DNA of 64,000 bases from Thermococcus thioreducens. GTDB taxonomy: Archaea; Methanobacteriota_B; Thermococci; Thermococcales; Thermococcaceae. The notes beneath the pieces were generated by a model, which worked only from the letters and a program-made list of their open reading frames with translations, was not told where the DNA came from and did not search any database. Of this stretch, positions 53,550-63,489 are shown piece after piece. The translations under genes and the position numbers were made by a program. The stretch spans positions 868,001-932,000 of the forward strand of contig NZ_CP015105.1 of the NCBI RefSeq assembly GCF_002214545.1, in the 5' to 3' direction. Numbering within the stretch: position 1 is the first letter of the stretch; every line of letters starts with the position of its first letter.

Positions 53550-53927
53550 TTACACCAGCTCGGTGTTTATCATGGAAAGGTACCTCTGGAGGATTTCGGT
53601 GTTGGTTCTGTAGAAGTGCATCTTGCCCTCCTTTCTTTCGATTATCAGTCCGAGTGACTTGAGGGTGCGCAGGTGGTGGCTTATCAGAGTCTGATCCTGG
53701 TCAAGTATCTTGGATATCAGGCACACGCAGAGCCAGTTATCCTTGAGGAGCTTGAGTATCTTGAGTCTCAGTGGGTTCGAAAGGGCCTTCAGAAACTTTA
53801 TCATGTCGCCCTCTATCCTGATCTCCACTTCCCTGTCGAGGTCAGGGATACCGCAGGTCTCTGCACAGTGGATAACCGTTTCTTTCTGCTTTGGGTTAAG
53901 CTCATCCAGGAGGTCTCTAATCTTCAT
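53550..53927 (-). CDS. ArsR-family winged-helix regulator
   Basis: 125 residues with an ArsR-type winged helix at about 40-115 (FLKALSNPLRLKILKLLKDN, then QTLISHHLRTLKSLGLIIER). Cysteines at the N-terminus (HCAETCGIPD) and in helix 3 (WLCVCLISK) could form a metal or redox sensor. It is upstream of MazG in one unit. The ligand is not known. Confidence 0.88.
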   Translation of the reverse strand: MKIRDLLDELNPKQKETVIHCAETCGIPDLDREVEIRIEGDMIKFLKALSNPLRLKILKLLKDNWLCVCLISKILDQDQTLISHHLRTLKSLGLIIERKEGKMHFYRTNTEILQRYLSMINTELV

Positions 53928-53985
53928 GGCTCAACACCTATAACGGGATTGTTGGAAGTTTCTTTTTAAGAATTTTTACACGATG

Positions 53986-54357
53986 CTACTTCACAATCTC
54001 TATCCTTAACGGACTCCCATCGCTGCGGTACGCCCTTACGCTGTCCTCCACGAAGGGATAGGCGATTATGATATGCACCCCGCCGAACTTTGAGAAGAAG
54101 TTCAAATCCGCCCGGGACGGCCGTGGATTCGGCCCCGGATGGGAGTGGACAGTTCCTTTAATGCTCTCATCGTAGGGAAGCATCCAGGTGTCAAAGAAGG
54201 CTGAACTCCTTCCGAAGTGTGGGTTTGGGGCTATGAGAACCTCCTCAAATATCCCATCCTTCTCCCTCAGAAAGCCCGCGAACTCATTGGGATAAAAATC
54301 GCGGGCGAGTTCCAAGAGATACTCCAACAGTTCGCGCCGGATTTTTACCTTTTCCAT
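53986..54357 (-). CDS. JAMM/MPN+ metalloprotease
   Basis: 123 residues. The JAMM zinc site HSHPGPNPRPSRADL is near residues 70-85, with the catalytic Glu in YPNEFAGFL near 25. Archaeal JAMM1 proteins remove ubiquitin-like SAMP proteins from targets and activate them for sulfur transfer. The same role is likely here. The ATG at 54357 follows GGTGAGCG. Upstream TTG/GTG starts fall in that site. Confidence 0.85.
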   Translation of the reverse strand: MEKVKIRRELLEYLLELARDFYPNEFAGFLREKDGIFEEVLIAPNPHFGRSSAFFDTWMLPYDESIKGTVHSHPGPNPRPSRADLNFFSKFGGVHIIIAYPFVEDSVRAYRSDGSPLRIEIVK

Positions 54358-54382
54358 CTCGCTCACCAAAAATATTGAAAAG

Positions 54383-54766
54383 CTAGAGAACCGCTATCGC
54401 CTCTATCTCAACCGCTACCCCCTTGGGCAGGTTGGAGACCTCCACGACAGCTCTGGCGGGTTTTGATGTCGAAAAGTACCTCTCGTAGACCTCGTTGAAC
54501 CTGGCGTACGCGCCCATGTCCGTGATGTAGACGGTAACCTTCACGATGTTCTCGGCGCTTCCGCCTGCTGCTTTAACGACCTCTATGAGGTTTTTAATTG
54601 CCTGCTCGGCCTGCTCCTCAATTGGACCAGTCACCAGCTCTCCTGTCTCGGGGTTTATGGGTATCTGCCCTGAAACGAACAGGAACCTGCCCTCGGTGAT
54701 TACTCCCTGACTGTAGGGGCCTATTGGTCTTGGGGCCTTTTCCGTGAAAACTATTTCCTTCTTCAT
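54383..54766 (-). CDS. ridA: RidA-family enamine/imine deaminase
   Basis: 127 residues of the Rid/YjgF family: APRPIGPYSQGVITEG at the start, the VKVTVYITDMGAYARFNEVY core and the binding-pocket Arg in KPARAVVEVSNLPKGVAVEI. It hydrolyses reactive 2-aminoacrylate-type enamines made by PLP enzymes. GGAGGTGG precedes the ATG. Confidence 0.93.
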   Translation of the reverse strand: MKKEIVFTEKAPRPIGPYSQGVITEGRFLFVSGQIPINPETGELVTGPIEEQAEQAIKNLIEVVKAAGGSAENIVKVTVYITDMGAYARFNEVYERYFSTSKPARAVVEVSNLPKGVAVEIEAIAVL

Positions 54767-54794
54767 TTACACCACCTCCAGTTTGTTCCGTTGA

Positions 54795-54851
54795 TCAGCG
54801 AAGCGAAGAGTCCTCATCGGCTTCCCTCAGGTGTCCTCGGCCTCATCATCT
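54795..54851 (-). ncRNA. C/D box guide sRNA 2
   Basis: The minus strand gives C box ATGATGA (54843-54849), 12-base guide GGCCGAGGACAC, D' box CTGA, C' box ATGAGGA, 12-base guide CTCTTCGCTTCG and D box CTGA (54795-54798). Both spacers have the canonical 12-base length. Terminal pairing is short (GA/TC only). It fills the gap between the DUF2666 and ridA genes and may be processed from their shared transcript. Targets were not located. Confidence 0.8.
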
Positions 54852-54868
54852 CCGTTCTGGTACGGCCT

Positions 54869-55669
54869 TCACTTCTTCTCCAGGTACTTCTCAAGGCTCT
54901 TGGCTGGAACGTCGAGGGGCAGACCTATTTTCCCAAGGGCGGTTCTCAGGGCATAGACCCTTGCGTGTTCATGGAAGCCGGTCGGAGCGTAGTTCTCGGC
55001 CGGGAAGTGCCTGTACTTTTCAACGACCCCCGGTATCTCGGCCTTTTTGACCTTCTTGAATTCACCAAACCATGCCTCTATTCCCTTGATGTCAATTCCA
55101 GCGTAGAAGGGCAGTTTGAGCGTGATGCTCTCGTTTATGCTGGCGAGGAGCCTTGCAACGTCTGCCATGGGAGTCTTCTCATCGATAATGAGCCTTCTAA
55201 CAGCCCTCCACTTTGTTTTGCCGCTCACATGGAAGGCTACAAAGTTGATGTGGTCTTCGTTGTATGGGAATACTATTCTAACTTCGCTCAAGGGCTCCTC
55301 TGGGTACTCGACCGGCACTTTTTTGGAGAGCACCTCTCTCACGAGCAGGGCCTTGGCGACCTCAACGAGATGCTTTTTGAGCTTCTTGTCCTCCTCGAAG
55401 ACGAGCTGGCCAAGCTTCCTGGCAGTCCCGGGTGATTTGAGAGCAATGATGGCATCGCCCAGGTCTTTCTTGGCCAGCTCCCCCGCGAGGCTCATTATGC
55501 CTGCGACGTTCATTACCTCCGTGAGGTACTCGGGTATCTTGGCGTTGACAGTATTGGCTATGCTCGCTATGAAGTGGGCAACTTTCTCGTCATCCATATC
55601 CAGGAGCCTGTCAGCCACCTTCCAGCTCCCGTGATGTGCCGTAAACACTATCTGATCCTCAACCTTCAT
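54869..55669 (-). CDS. DUF2666-like protein with internal duplication
   Basis: 266 residues made of two related halves. Each has an opening strand pair and a helical segment: QIVFTAHHGSWKVADRLLDM with VAHFIASIANTVNAKIPEYL, and HINFVAFHVSGKTKWRAVRR with VARLLASINESITLKLPFYA. This fits the archaeal DUF2666 family, of unknown function. The ATG at 55669 is preferred after GGTGA. No catalytic motif is apparent. Confidence 0.65.
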   Translation of the reverse strand: MKVEDQIVFTAHHGSWKVADRLLDMDDEKVAHFIASIANTVNAKIPEYLTEVMNVAGIMSLAGELAKKDLGDAIIALKSPGTARKLGQLVFEEDKKLKKHLVEVAKALLVREVLSKKVPVEYPEEPLSEVRIVFPYNEDHINFVAFHVSGKTKWRAVRRLIIDEKTPMADVARLLASINESITLKLPFYAGIDIKGIEAWFGEFKKVKKAEIPGVVEKYRHFPAENYAPTGFHEHARVYALRTALGKIGLPLDVPAKSLEKYLEKK

Positions 55670-55787
55670 CGCTGTCACCAGTGGTTATGGATGGCAGGCC
55701 CTATTTTAGCTTTTTCTCGACCATCTCAAAAAAAGTTATAAATCGACCCGAGCACTCCAGTTTGAGAGAGTGAAAGAGGGAAGAAAA

Positions 55788-57695
55788 ATGGGGGAAGACA
55801 CGAAGGTTGAGAGGGAAGCCCTGGCCCCCAGGGAATACGGAGAGAGCCTTGATTTAGGGCTGGAGTTCAACACGACCGAGGATATAGAGGTTCCCGAAAA
55901 GCTCATCGATCAGGTTATCGGACAGGAGCACGCGGTGGAGGTCATAAGAACAGCCGCGACGCAGAAAAGGCACGTTCTCCTGATAGGTGAGCCTGGAACG
56001 GGTAAGTCAATGCTCGGTCAGGCGATGGCTGAGCTCCTCCCAACGGAGAGCCTTGAGGACATACTCGTCTTCCCAAACTCCGAAGACGAAAACATGCCCA
56101 GGATAAAAACCGTTCCGGCCTGTCAGGGGAGGAGGATAGTCGAAAAGTACCGCGAGAAGGCCAGGGGTCAGGAGAGCATAAAATCCTACATACTCCTCTT
56201 TGTCATGTTCACGGTGATGCTTGCGCTTTTTATAGAGTTCAGTGCCACAACGCTCCTGATGGGCCTGTTTGTTATTATACTCACCATAATGGCCCTGTCA
56301 AATATGCGTCTCCGCAATACAGTGCTCGTCCCCAAGCTTCTGGTGGATAACTGCGGCAGGACCAAGGCGCCGTTCATCGATGCAACTGGAGCCCACGCGG
56401 GTGCGCTCCTCGGCGACGTACGTCACGACCCGTTCCAGTCGGGTGGCCTCGGGACTCCGGCCCACGAGAGGGTCGAGCCGGGTATGATACACCGCGCCCA
56501 TAAAGGGGTGCTGTTCATAGACGAGATAGCAACTCTCAGCTTGAAGATGCAGCAGAGCCTGCTGACGGCCATGCAGGAGAAGAAGTTCCCGATAACCGGC
56601 CAGAGCGAGATGTCCAGCGGCGCGATGGTCAGGACCGAGCCGGTTCCGTGTGACTTCATTTTAGTTGCGGCCGGAAACCTCGACACCGTTGACAAGATGC
56701 ACCCAGCATTGCGCTCTCGTATCAGGGGCTATGGTTACGAGGTCTACATGCGTACCACGATGCCTGACACTCTAGAGAACAGACGCAAGCTCGTTCAGTT
56801 CGTCGCCCAGGAGGTAAAGCGCGACGGAAAGATTCCGCACTTCAGGCGGGAGGCAGTTGAGGAGATCGTCAGGGAGGCCCAGAAAAGGGCAGGCAGAAAA
56901 GGCCATCTTACACTCCGCCTGCGTGACCTCGGCGGTATCGTGAGAGCCGCCGGCGACATAGCGGTCAAGAAGGGCAAGAAGTACGTGGAGCGTGAGGACG
57001 TCCTTGAAGCGATAAGGATGGCCAAGCCCCTCGAAAAGCAGCTCGCCGACTGGTACATAGAGCGCAAGAAGGAGTACCAGGTCATTAAGACCGAGGGAAG
57101 CGAAATAGGCCGTGTCAACGGATTGGCCGTAATCGGTGAGCAGAGCGGTATCGTCCTGCCCATAGAGGCTGTCGTCGCCTCCGCCGCCAGCAAGGAGGAG
57201 GGCAAGATAATAGTCACAGGAAAGCTCGGAGAGATAGCCAAGGAGGCCGTCCAGAACGTCTCGGCAATAATCAAGCGCTACAAGGGGGAGGACATAAGCC
57301 GCTATGATATTCACGTCCAGTTCCTCCAGACCTACGAAGGGGTAGAAGGTGACTCCGCCAGCATAAGCGTCGCGACAGCCGTCATCTCGGCCCTGGAGGA
57401 GATACCAATAAGGCAGGACGTGGCCATGACAGGTTCACTGAGCGTTCGCGGCGAGGTGCTCCCGATAGGCGGGGCCACTCCGAAGATAGAGGCGGCGATA
57501 GAGGCGGGTATAAAGACCGTCATAATCCCCAAGAGCAACGAGAAGGACGTCTTCCTCAGCAGGGACAAGGCGGAGAGGATTCAGATATTCCCTGTAGAGA
57601 CCATAGACGAGGTGCTTGAGATAGCCCTCGAAGAGAGCGAGAAGAAGAGGGAGCTGCTCAGGCGCATACGGGAGGCCCTTCCTCTTTCTAGTTAA
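55788..57695 (+). CDS. lonB: LonB membrane-anchored ATP-dependent protease
   Basis: A 635-residue archaeal Lon. Walker [20 protein letters not shown] is near residue 70. A two-helix membrane insert (about 125-170) follows, then Walker [20 protein letters not shown]. The proteolytic domain carries the catalytic Ser in [20 protein letters not shown] and the Lys in [12 protein letters not shown]-adjacent [19 protein letters not shown]. It is the main AAA+ membrane protease of archaea. No intein is present at the Walker motifs, unlike some relatives. Confidence 0.95.
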   Translation: MGEDTKVEREALAPREYGESLDLGLEFNTTEDIEVPEKLIDQVIGQEHAVEVIRTAATQKRHVLLIGEPGTGKSMLGQAMAELLPTESLEDILVFPNSEDENMPRIKTVPACQGRRIVEKYREKARGQESIKSYILLFVMFTVMLALFIEFSATTLLMGLFVIILTIMALSNMRLRNTVLVPKLLVDNCGRTKAPFIDATGAHAGALLGDVRHDPFQSGGLGTPAHERVEPGMIHRAHKGVLFIDEIATLSLKMQQSLLTAMQEKKFPITGQSEMSSGAMVRTEPVPCDFILVAAGNLDTVDKMHPALRSRIRGYGYEVYMRTTMPDTLENRRKLVQFVAQEVKRDGKIPHFRREAVEEIVREAQKRAGRKGHLTLRLRDLGGIVRAAGDIAVKKGKKYVEREDVLEAIRMAKPLEKQLADWYIERKKEYQVIKTEGSEIGRVNGLAVIGEQSGIVLPIEAVVASAASKEEGKIIVTGKLGEIAKEAVQNVSAIIKRYKGEDISRYDIHVQFLQTYEGVEGDSASISVATAVISALEEIPIRQDVAMTGSLSVRGEVLPIGGATPKIEAAIEAGIKTVIIPKSNEKDVFLSRDKAERIQIFPVETIDEVLEIALEESEKKRELLRRIREALPLSS

Positions 57696-57746
57696 TCATA
57701 AGATGTTTGAACGGGTACACTGATTTCAGTGGCATCAAGTTGAAGA

Positions 57747-57754
57747 TTTTTTTT
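57747..57754 (+). terminator. T8 tract after lonB
   Basis: An uninterrupted T8 run 52 bases after the lonB stop, a typical archaeal intrinsic terminator. A small inverted repeat CACTGA-TT-TCAGTG (about 57719-57732) precedes it but is not needed for archaeal termination. Confidence 0.5.
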
Positions 57755-57853
57755 CTTGCGTCTTTAATGTTCCTGGGGAACATTCGGTCTTTCGTTGAAA
57801 AATCCTGGCGAAACGTTTTAACTGTCTTTGGGCCCTCCTCTTTGGTGGTGTCG

Positions 57854-58147
57854 ATGGATGTTATGGCAAAAGCTTTCGAAGAGGCCAGGAAAAATCCGAA
57901 GCTAAGAAAGAGACTCAGGATAAAAGCCGCATTCTCTCTGATACTACTCGTGGGGTTTTTGGGAGTGATATTCATAACGATTGGAACAGTAGTCGCCAGC
58001 AAGAACGGAACCTTCCTCGGGATGACCCAGCTTGACTACCTCAAGCTCCGTGCCCGCTACGGCATCGCGATGATGTTCCTTATAATAATCCACCTGCTCC
58101 TGAACCGGCAGGTGATGAAAAAGGAGCTTGAGATACTGTTTGGCTGA
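57854..58147 (+). CDS. Two-helix membrane protein of unknown function
   Basis: 97 residues from the ATG at 57854, which has GGTGGTG upstream. The frame open to 57707 crosses the lonB terminator and is not used. It has a basic N-terminus (EEARKNPKLRKRLRIKAAF), helix LILLVGFLGVIFITIGTVVA, and a second helix with a His (RYGIAMMFLIIIHLLLNR), the look of DUF4405-like proteins that may bind heme. TATA-like CGTTTTAACTG is near 57814. Confidence 0.6.
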   Translation: MDVMAKAFEEARKNPKLRKRLRIKAAFSLILLVGFLGVIFITIGTVVASKNGTFLGMTQLDYLKLRARYGIAMMFLIIIHLLLNRQVMKKELEILFG

Positions 58148-58180
58148 GACTTTTTAGTTCAATGGTTCTAATTCTTCAAT

Positions 58181-58630
58181 TTAATTCTTACACAGTTTTT
58201 CGACAAGCCTAACGACCTCTGGTAAGGCTTTCTCAACTTCCTCGCTGAGCTCCATTCCGAGGTCTATCTCCTTGGCCACGACGCCGATGAAGTGTATCTC
58301 GGCTCTGGCAAGGCGTTCATCGAGCGACATCAGCAGTTTGAGCCCGTCTATCGCCCCCATGAAGTGGGCGCTCCTTATCTCGCCCTTGAGCTTCTCGAAG
58401 ACCTCCCCGCCCTCCAGATGGACTATCTTTCCGGGGGGGAACTTCTCGCTCAGAATGGCGTCAATGATTATCAGCCTCTCCTCGCCGTTATAGTAGTTTG
58501 AAAGCCTGAAGATGTCAGTACCGACTTCAAGGACGCTGCATCCCCTCTCGATTAGCATCCTCCCGGCTTTGAGGCCGACTCCATCGTCTTTCATGAGCTC
58601 GTTGCCGAGGGCAAGGATAAGGGTTCTCAT
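58181..58630 (-). CDS. Hydrogenase maturation protease (HycI/HyaD-type)
   Basis: 149 residues with the endopeptidase nickel-sensing residues in ALGNELMKDDGVGLKAG (Glu and Asp near 11-16) and IIDAILSEKFPPG, plus SAHFMGAIDGL. It trims the C-terminus of the NiFe large subunit, whose gene HydA (59293-60582) is nearby and ends [13 protein letters not shown], with cleavage expected after the His. A VapBC pair separates the two genes. Confidence 0.9.
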   Translation of the reverse strand: MRTLILALGNELMKDDGVGLKAGRMLIERGCSVLEVGTDIFRLSNYYNGEERLIIIDAILSEKFPPGKIVHLEGGEVFEKLKGEIRSAHFMGAIDGLKLLMSLDERLARAEIHFIGVVAKEIDLGMELSEEVEKALPEVVRLVEKLCKN

Positions 58631-58634
58631 GGAA

Positions 58635-59066
58635 TCACCCCGTTATGATTGGAACGCCTTCATTCTCAGCTGGTAGCTTAAAATCATCGTCCAGCGTCGC
58701 CAGGGCAAAGCCGTGCTCGATGCAGGTTGCAAGAATCAGTGCATCGTTAGGGAGCATAGCGTACTTCTCGATAAGCTCTTTAGCTATTTCAATTGTTCCC
58801 CTGGTGATTTCTACAAAGGCATAATCTGAGAGAACCTGAAAAACCATGTCGAGTTCTTTTGGTAGCCTTTTGGGATTTTCTTTGATTGTTTTGGGGGCCC
58901 TTCCTGAGTAATACCCCATCATCACGTAGATAACTTCGCTGAAAACTGCCGGGTTAATGAAGAGCACATTGTTCCCATCGAGGAGCTTTGAGATGGAGGC
59001 AATAGCTTGTGGATTGCCCTTTAAGTATTCAACTATGACGGATGTATCTACCAACGTGTGCCTCAT
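58635..59066 (-). CDS. vapC: VapC-family PIN-domain toxin
   Basis: 143 residues with PIN-domain acids D7 (LVDTSVIVEYL), E44 (FSEVIYVMM), D109 (PNDALILATC) and D127 (ATLDDDF). VapC toxins cleave RNA, commonly tRNA or rRNA. It overlaps the antitoxin by 38 bases and is 4 bases from the maturation protease gene. Confidence 0.9.
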   Translation of the reverse strand: MRHTLVDTSVIVEYLKGNPQAIASISKLLDGNNVLFINPAVFSEVIYVMMGYYSGRAPKTIKENPKRLPKELDMVFQVLSDYAFVEITRGTIEIAKELIEKYAMLPNDALILATCIEHGFALATLDDDFKLPAENEGVPIITG

Positions 59067-59244
59067 AGTACTCCTCCTTAAGTTCCTTCCAGGACTTGTC
59101 CGTCTTAAGGATTCCTTTTACCTTTTCCATGTTTTCCTTCAGCCTCTCCTTGTTGCGGAGGAACCTGGCCATCTCTTCAACGTGTTTCTTAAATGAATCA
59201 ACGTACTCATCGGGAACCTCAACCTGAATCGTTACCTTACCCAT
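59029..59244 (-). CDS. vapB: VapB-like antitoxin
   Basis: 71 residues from the ATG at 59244 with GGTGAGGGT upstream. A ribbon-helix-like opening (GKVTIQVEVPDEYVDSFKKH) is followed by a helical, charged C-terminal tail (LKTDKSWKELKEEYYEAHVG) able to wrap the toxin. The pairing rests on position and size. A longer frame to 59274 is not supported. Confidence 0.8.
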   Translation of the reverse strand: MGKVTIQVEVPDEYVDSFKKHVEEMARFLRNKERLKENMEKVKGILKTDKSWKELKEEYYEAHVGRYIRHS

Positions 59245-59292
59245 ACCCTCACCGCAACCAGTTTGCCGCAACACCTTAAAAAAGTTGGGAAA

Positions 59293-60582
59293 TCAGAGCC
59301 TCGCCACGTGCACCGAGCAGGAGATGCACGGGTCGTAGGCCCTTACCACCATCTCGGCAAGGAGCTTGAGCCTTTCGGGGTCATCGTTGTAGTGCTTCTC
59401 GGCCATCATCCTGACGTGCTGCTCCATCATGGCGAGGTTGAACGCCGTTGGGGTTATGATGTCGGCGTAAGCTACCCTTCCGTCTTTGACCTCAATGGCA
59501 TAGACGAGGATTCCGCGCGGTGCCTCCGTCGTTGAGACGCCGAAGCCGTCCCTTATCTCAACCTCGTCCCTCGGTCTTACCGGCCACTTCGCGAGTGCCT
59601 CGTCTATGAGGTCAATCGCCTTTTCGGTGAAGTAAACCAGCTCAAGGGCCTGGGCGAGGTTGTTGGCGAAGGGGTTGGTCGGCCTGAGCAGATCCCTGTG
59701 GCTCTCGTAGAGCTCTTTCGCCCTTCCATAGAGCTTGTCAGCGTGGTTGACGACGCGGGATATGGCTCCGGTCATGAAGGGCCTTTCGCCGTTGTAGAAG
59801 CTGTGCTTGGCGAAGCTGTGCTCCACAACGCGCTCGACCATATGCATCTTGTAGTCCTCGCTCGGGAACTCGAAGCCGTCGCTGACGCTTATGGCGTCGC
59901 CGTATATGCCGTAGACGTCCCCCCTTGGCTTCACAGCCATGTGGATTATCGGCCCTTCAACCTCCTCGTACTGTTCAAGCTTTGCGAAGAGTTCGAAGGT
60001 ATACTCGGCCTTCGGGAGTGCCTCGCTGAGGCGCTTCTTCATGAGCTCAAGGGTGGCCTTGTCCGGAAGTTTTCCAAAGCCTCCGAGTACCGCGTTCTCC
60101 TGATGTATCGCCCTGCTTCCAAGCTCGTCCATCATCCAGCTTCCGAGGTTCTTGAGCTCCAGTGCGATGCCTATCTCCTTCTTGTACTCTTCCACCATCT
60201 TGAGGGGGTTGGAGTATCCTAAGTAGTCCGGCAAAACCAGGAGGTACAGGTGGAGCGCGTGGCTCTCTATCATGTCGCCTATGTAGAGCACCTCTCTCAG
60301 GGCCTGAATCTCTTCGCGGGGAGTGAAATCGATGGCCTTCTCCGCCGCCTCCAGCGCCGTGAGCTTGTGCGCCGCGGAACAGAAGGAGCATATTCTCGGG
60401 TAAACCGCCAGAGCCTCGTCGAGCTTCTTGCCAATGGTTATGGCCTCAAAGAACCTTGGCCCCTCGATGATGTTGATCCTGACTTCCTGTACTCCCTCGT
60501 CGCCCACTATGATTTCTACGCCTCCCTTCCCTTCAACCCTCGCTATGTGGTCAACCGTGATTGGAAGGTAAAGGTTCTTCAT
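59293..60582 (-). CDS. hydA: Sulfhydrogenase I alpha subunit (NiFe catalytic)
   Basis: A 429-residue NiFe large subunit. Both metal motifs are complete: [12 protein letters not shown] near residue 64 and [13 protein letters not shown] at the end. The four C-terminal residues after the His are the expected maturation peptide. It interconverts H2 and protons, with NADP(H) used through the gamma subunit. It overlaps hydD by 4 bases. Confidence 0.95.
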   Translation of the reverse strand: MKNLYLPITVDHIARVEGKGGVEIIVGDEGVQEVRINIIEGPRFFEAITIGKKLDEALAVYPRICSFCSAAHKLTALEAAEKAIDFTPREEIQALREVLYIGDMIESHALHLYLLVLPDYLGYSNPLKMVEEYKKEIGIALELKNLGSWMMDELGSRAIHQENAVLGGFGKLPDKATLELMKKRLSEALPKAEYTFELFAKLEQYEEVEGPIIHMAVKPRGDVYGIYGDAISVSDGFEFPSEDYKMHMVERVVEHSFAKHSFYNGERPFMTGAISRVVNHADKLYGRAKELYESHRDLLRPTNPFANNLAQALELVYFTEKAIDLIDEALAKWPVRPRDEVEIRDGFGVSTTEAPRGILVYAIEVKDGRVAYADIITPTAFNLAMMEQHVRMMAEKHYNDDPERLKLLAEMVVRAYDPCISCSVHVARL

Positions 60583-61373
60583 TCTTCCACCTCCCTGAAA
60601 GCGGCCTCCACCATTTCCTCAACTTTGGGGTTGTGACCGTTGAAGATCTTCATCCTCTCGATGATCTCCTCCTTGGTGTAGCCCTTGTTCTTGAAGGTCT
60701 TTGCCAGCGAGTCAAACCAGGCAACATCGTAGCCTATGGCCCCCCTGCACCCGATGCATGCCACGTTGAAGCCCGGACATCTTGCATCACAGCCGGCCCT
60801 CGTGAGCGGGCCGAGGCACGGCTCGCCCTTCTCGATGAGTATGCAGCTGTTGCCCTTCAGCCTGCACTCGACGCAGACAGGATAGTCTATGTCCTCCGGC
60901 CATGAGCCCACTAGGAAGGTGCCTATCGCGTAGAGGAAGTCGCGCTTTTCCGGCGGACATCCGTAGAGGCGGTAGTCAACCTTGATGTACTCCTCGACTG
61001 GCTTCGCAGGCTTGGGCTGGAACTTGACCTTTGCATCGCCGTAGACAGCCTTCCACAGCTCCTCCAGGCTCTTGTTCTGATCCCAGCTCTGCACTCCTCC
61101 CTGGGTCGCACAGGCTCCAACCGCGACCACTATCTTCGCGTTCTCGCGTATCTTCTTTACGAGCTCGGCCTCCTCCTCGGTGGAGACGCTTCCCTCGATG
61201 AAGGCGATATCGACTGGCTCGTCCTCGTAGGAATCCCTCTCTATCATGTACCAGCACACTATCTCAGCGTTCGGGATGAGCTGGAGTATCTCGTCCATCA
61301 TGGCGAACTGGAGCTGGCAGCCGTAGCATGAGGTGAGAGCATAAAATCCGATGCGAACTTTTCCGTTCTCCAT
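60579..61373 (-). CDS. hydD: Sulfhydrogenase I delta subunit (NiFe small subunit)
   Basis: 264 residues. The proximal cluster ligands are in [23 protein letters not shown] and [10 protein letters not shown]. Two further cluster ligand groups are in [11 protein letters not shown] and [15 protein letters not shown]. It relays electrons from the NiFe site to the flavin and Fe-S subunits. The ATG at 61373 follows GAGGTGGTGG. Confidence 0.94.
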   Translation of the reverse strand: MENGKVRIGFYALTSCYGCQLQFAMMDEILQLIPNAEIVCWYMIERDSYEDEPVDIAFIEGSVSTEEEAELVKKIRENAKIVVAVGACATQGGVQSWDQNKSLEELWKAVYGDAKVKFQPKPAKPVEEYIKVDYRLYGCPPEKRDFLYAIGTFLVGSWPEDIDYPVCVECRLKGNSCILIEKGEPCLGPLTRAGCDARCPGFNVACIGCRGAIGYDVAWFDSLAKTFKNKGYTKEEIIERMKIFNGHNPKVEEMVEAAFREVEE

Positions 61374-61383
61374 CTCCACCACC

Positions 61384-62268
61384 TCAGTCGAGCAGTCCCG
61401 GTGTTGATACTATGTCGAAGTACGTGAAGACCGGGCCGTCCTTGCAGATGTACTTCCAGCTGGTGCTCGTTCCGACGTTGCAGTGGCCGCACTTGCCTAT
61501 CCCGCACTTCATCTTTCTCTCCAGGGTGACGAATATGTTCTCCGGCCTGTAACCATAGTTTATGAGCGACTCAAAGACGGCTTTGTACATCCTCGGCGGG
61601 CCGCATATTGCCACCGCGGTCTTCTTCGGGTTGGTGTTCGCCTCAACGATGAAGTTCTGAGGCCTTCCGTGCCTCCCAGGCCAGTCTGGATCCCTCGTGA
61701 CACTCTGGATTATTTTGACGTTTTCTGCCTCTGCCAGATCCTTCATAGCCTCCAGCTCCTTGTAGAACAGGAGATCCTTTCCGTAGCGGGCGGTGTTGAT
61801 GAAGGTTATGTTGCCGTACTTCCAGCGGTTGTCCATGGCGTATAGGAATACGCTCCTGAGCGGTGCCGTCCCCAATCCGGCGGCTATGAGGAGCAAGTCC
61901 ATACCCTCCCAGTCATCAACCGGAAAGCCGTTTCCGTAGGGGCCCCTCACTAGAACGGTGTCCCCCGGCTTGAGCCTGTGGACGACGGTTGTTACCCTTC
62001 CAGCTTTCCTGATGCACAGCTCAAAGAAGCCCCTCCTCATGGCGGAGGAGCAGATACTTATCGGAACCTCGCCGACGCCGGGTATTGTGAGCTGGACGAA
62101 CTGTCCTGGACGGAAAGTCCACTTTTCTGCTAATACCGGATCCTCGAATCTGAAGAGGAATAGCTTCTCCTTCTCTGTGAGCTGATAAACCTTGAGGACC
62201 TTTGCCCTGTGGAGTGCATAGGGATTCTCATCGGGCATCATAATCTCTCTGGGAACTACCTCGCTCAT
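61384..62268 (-). CDS. hydG: Sulfhydrogenase I gamma subunit (FAD/NADPH reductase)
   Basis: 294 residues of the ferredoxin-NADP reductase-like family. FAD binding is in [13 protein letters not shown], the Rossmann part in [20 protein letters not shown] and [17 protein letters not shown]-terminal 2Fe-2S motif is in [17 protein letters not shown]. It couples the enzyme to NADP(H). It overlaps hydB by 4 bases. Confidence 0.94.
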   Translation of the reverse strand: MSEVVPREIMMPDENPYALHRAKVLKVYQLTEKEKLFLFRFEDPVLAEKWTFRPGQFVQLTIPGVGEVPISICSSAMRRGFFELCIRKAGRVTTVVHRLKPGDTVLVRGPYGNGFPVDDWEGMDLLLIAAGLGTAPLRSVFLYAMDNRWKYGNITFINTARYGKDLLFYKELEAMKDLAEAENVKIIQSVTRDPDWPGRHGRPQNFIVEANTNPKKTAVAICGPPRMYKAVFESLINYGYRPENIFVTLERKMKCGIGKCGHCNVGTSTSWKYICKDGPVFTYFDIVSTPGLLD

Positions 62269-63368
62269 ATGTCCTCACCCCTTATCTCGGTGGCATAGGC
62301 GAAGCCCCTCTTTGGAATCTCCTCACTTATCTCCGAAGGACATGACTTCTCCTCAAGCCCCATGATCGTGCGCAGGTTCTTCACAAAGCTTATGCCAGCG
62401 GGGCAGAAGTAGGTACACCTGCCGCAGCCGACGCAGTAGCTTATGCCGAGCTTCTCGTTGTAGGAGTTCTTGCAGAGGTAGCGGTTCATGAAGCGGCTCT
62501 TCTTGGTCGGCCTGAAGTTGTGGTTTCCCGCAACGAGACCGTGGCTCCTGAGCTGGCAGGAGTCCCAGCGCCTCTCACGGTAGCCGGTGTTCCCGTCAAG
62601 GTTGACTATGTCCTGGACTTCGTAGCAGCGGCAGGTCGGGCAGGTGGTGTTGCAGTTGCCGCAGGCGAGACAGATGGCGGCCTGCTCTTCCCACATCGGG
62701 TGCTCCATCTCAAGCTCAAGGAGATACCTAAGGTTGCTCCAGTCCTCGTGGTACTTGAATGCCTTTGAGCGCTTGTTCTCGAATTCACGGAAGTTGCAGA
62801 TGTCCTCCGTGCTGACTTCCTCAAAGAGCTTGATGTTCTTGTCAACTATCCTGTGGCCTGTTGGCGTGCCGACCCTTACGAGCCAGCCGTCCGGGAGCTC
62901 GTGGAGGAAGAGGTCGAAGCCGTCGTCGGCAAAATCCGTCTCACGGAGGTTGCAGAAGCAGTACTCGTCCGGCATGCAGCTGATGCCTATGATGATGCCC
63001 TTCTCTCTGCGAACCTTGTAGTACTTGTCCGGGAGCTCGTCGAGGTAGATGGTGTCGAGTATCTTGAGGCCGAAGATGTCGCAGGCATGAAGGCCGAAGA
63101 GCACGAAGGGCTCGACCTCTTCAACAACCTCCCTGTACTCCGCCTTCCTGATGTTGAACTCAAAGAGCTTCTCCCTCGGCAGGAAGAAGAACTTCTTCGG
63201 CGGCATTATCGTCCTGTTGTAGTGGAATTCGACCTTTTTGACGTCGTCTATTTCCCTGAAGTCGTAGAACTTTTCGGAGATTTTCACCGGGGCGTAGAGC
63301 TTACCCCACTCCTTGAGCCTTTCAAGGAAGGCATAGGTGTTCTCCTTCGGGAGCTTAACATATCTCAA
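62265..63368 (-). CDS. hydB: Sulfhydrogenase I beta subunit (4Fe-4S)
   Basis: 367 residues. Two 4Fe-4S motifs are seen: [16 protein letters not shown] near 230 and [16 protein letters not shown] near 320, plus a GLHACDIFG motif near 100. A TTG at 63368 is proposed as start, because GGAGGTGG is about 7 bases upstream, giving [12 protein letters not shown]. The TTG at 63383 is within the site. It opens the B-G-D-A operon reported for P. furiosus. Confidence 0.92.
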   Translation of the reverse strand: MRYVKLPKENTYAFLERLKEWGKLYAPVKISEKFYDFREIDDVKKVEFHYNRTIMPPKKFFFLPREKLFEFNIRKAEYREVVEEVEPFVLFGLHACDIFGLKILDTIYLDELPDKYYKVRREKGIIIGISCMPDEYCFCNLRETDFADDGFDLFLHELPDGWLVRVGTPTGHRIVDKNIKLFEEVSTEDICNFREFENKRSKAFKYHEDWSNLRYLLELEMEHPMWEEQAAICLACGNCNTTCPTCRCYEVQDIVNLDGNTGYRERRWDSCQLRSHGLVAGNHNFRPTKKSRFMNRYLCKNSYNEKLGISYCVGCGRCTYFCPAGISFVKNLRTIMGLEEKSCPSEISEEIPKRGFAYATEIRGEDI

Positions 63369-63472
63369 CCCAACCACCTCCAATGAACATAATCATGCAT
63401 GTGCTCATCTCTGTCCCCTCAATTGAGGCTTAGCTGGAGGTTAAAAAAGCGTTTTTAAACCCGAAAATTGTA

Positions 63473-63489
63473 AACCAAAAGTTAACAAC
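63473..63489 (-). promoter_or_regulatory. Full SurR consensus site upstream of hyd operon
   Basis: On the minus strand it reads GTT-GTT-AAC-TTTTG-GTT, a complete GTTn3AACn5GTT. It lies just upstream of a TATA-like GTTTAAAAA (about 63452-63460) and about 105 bases before the hydB start. This is the activating position known for SurR at hydrogenase promoters. Confidence 0.78.

Noticed and set aside
55788-57695. Intein in LonB
   Set aside because: Lon of some Thermococcales carries one, but the Walker A, Walker B and protease segments here are continuous at normal spacing.
57719-57732. Hairpin terminator after lonB
   Set aside because: The stem is 6 pairs with a 2-base loop and is 14 bases from the T run. 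Archaeal termination needs only the T run, which is listed.
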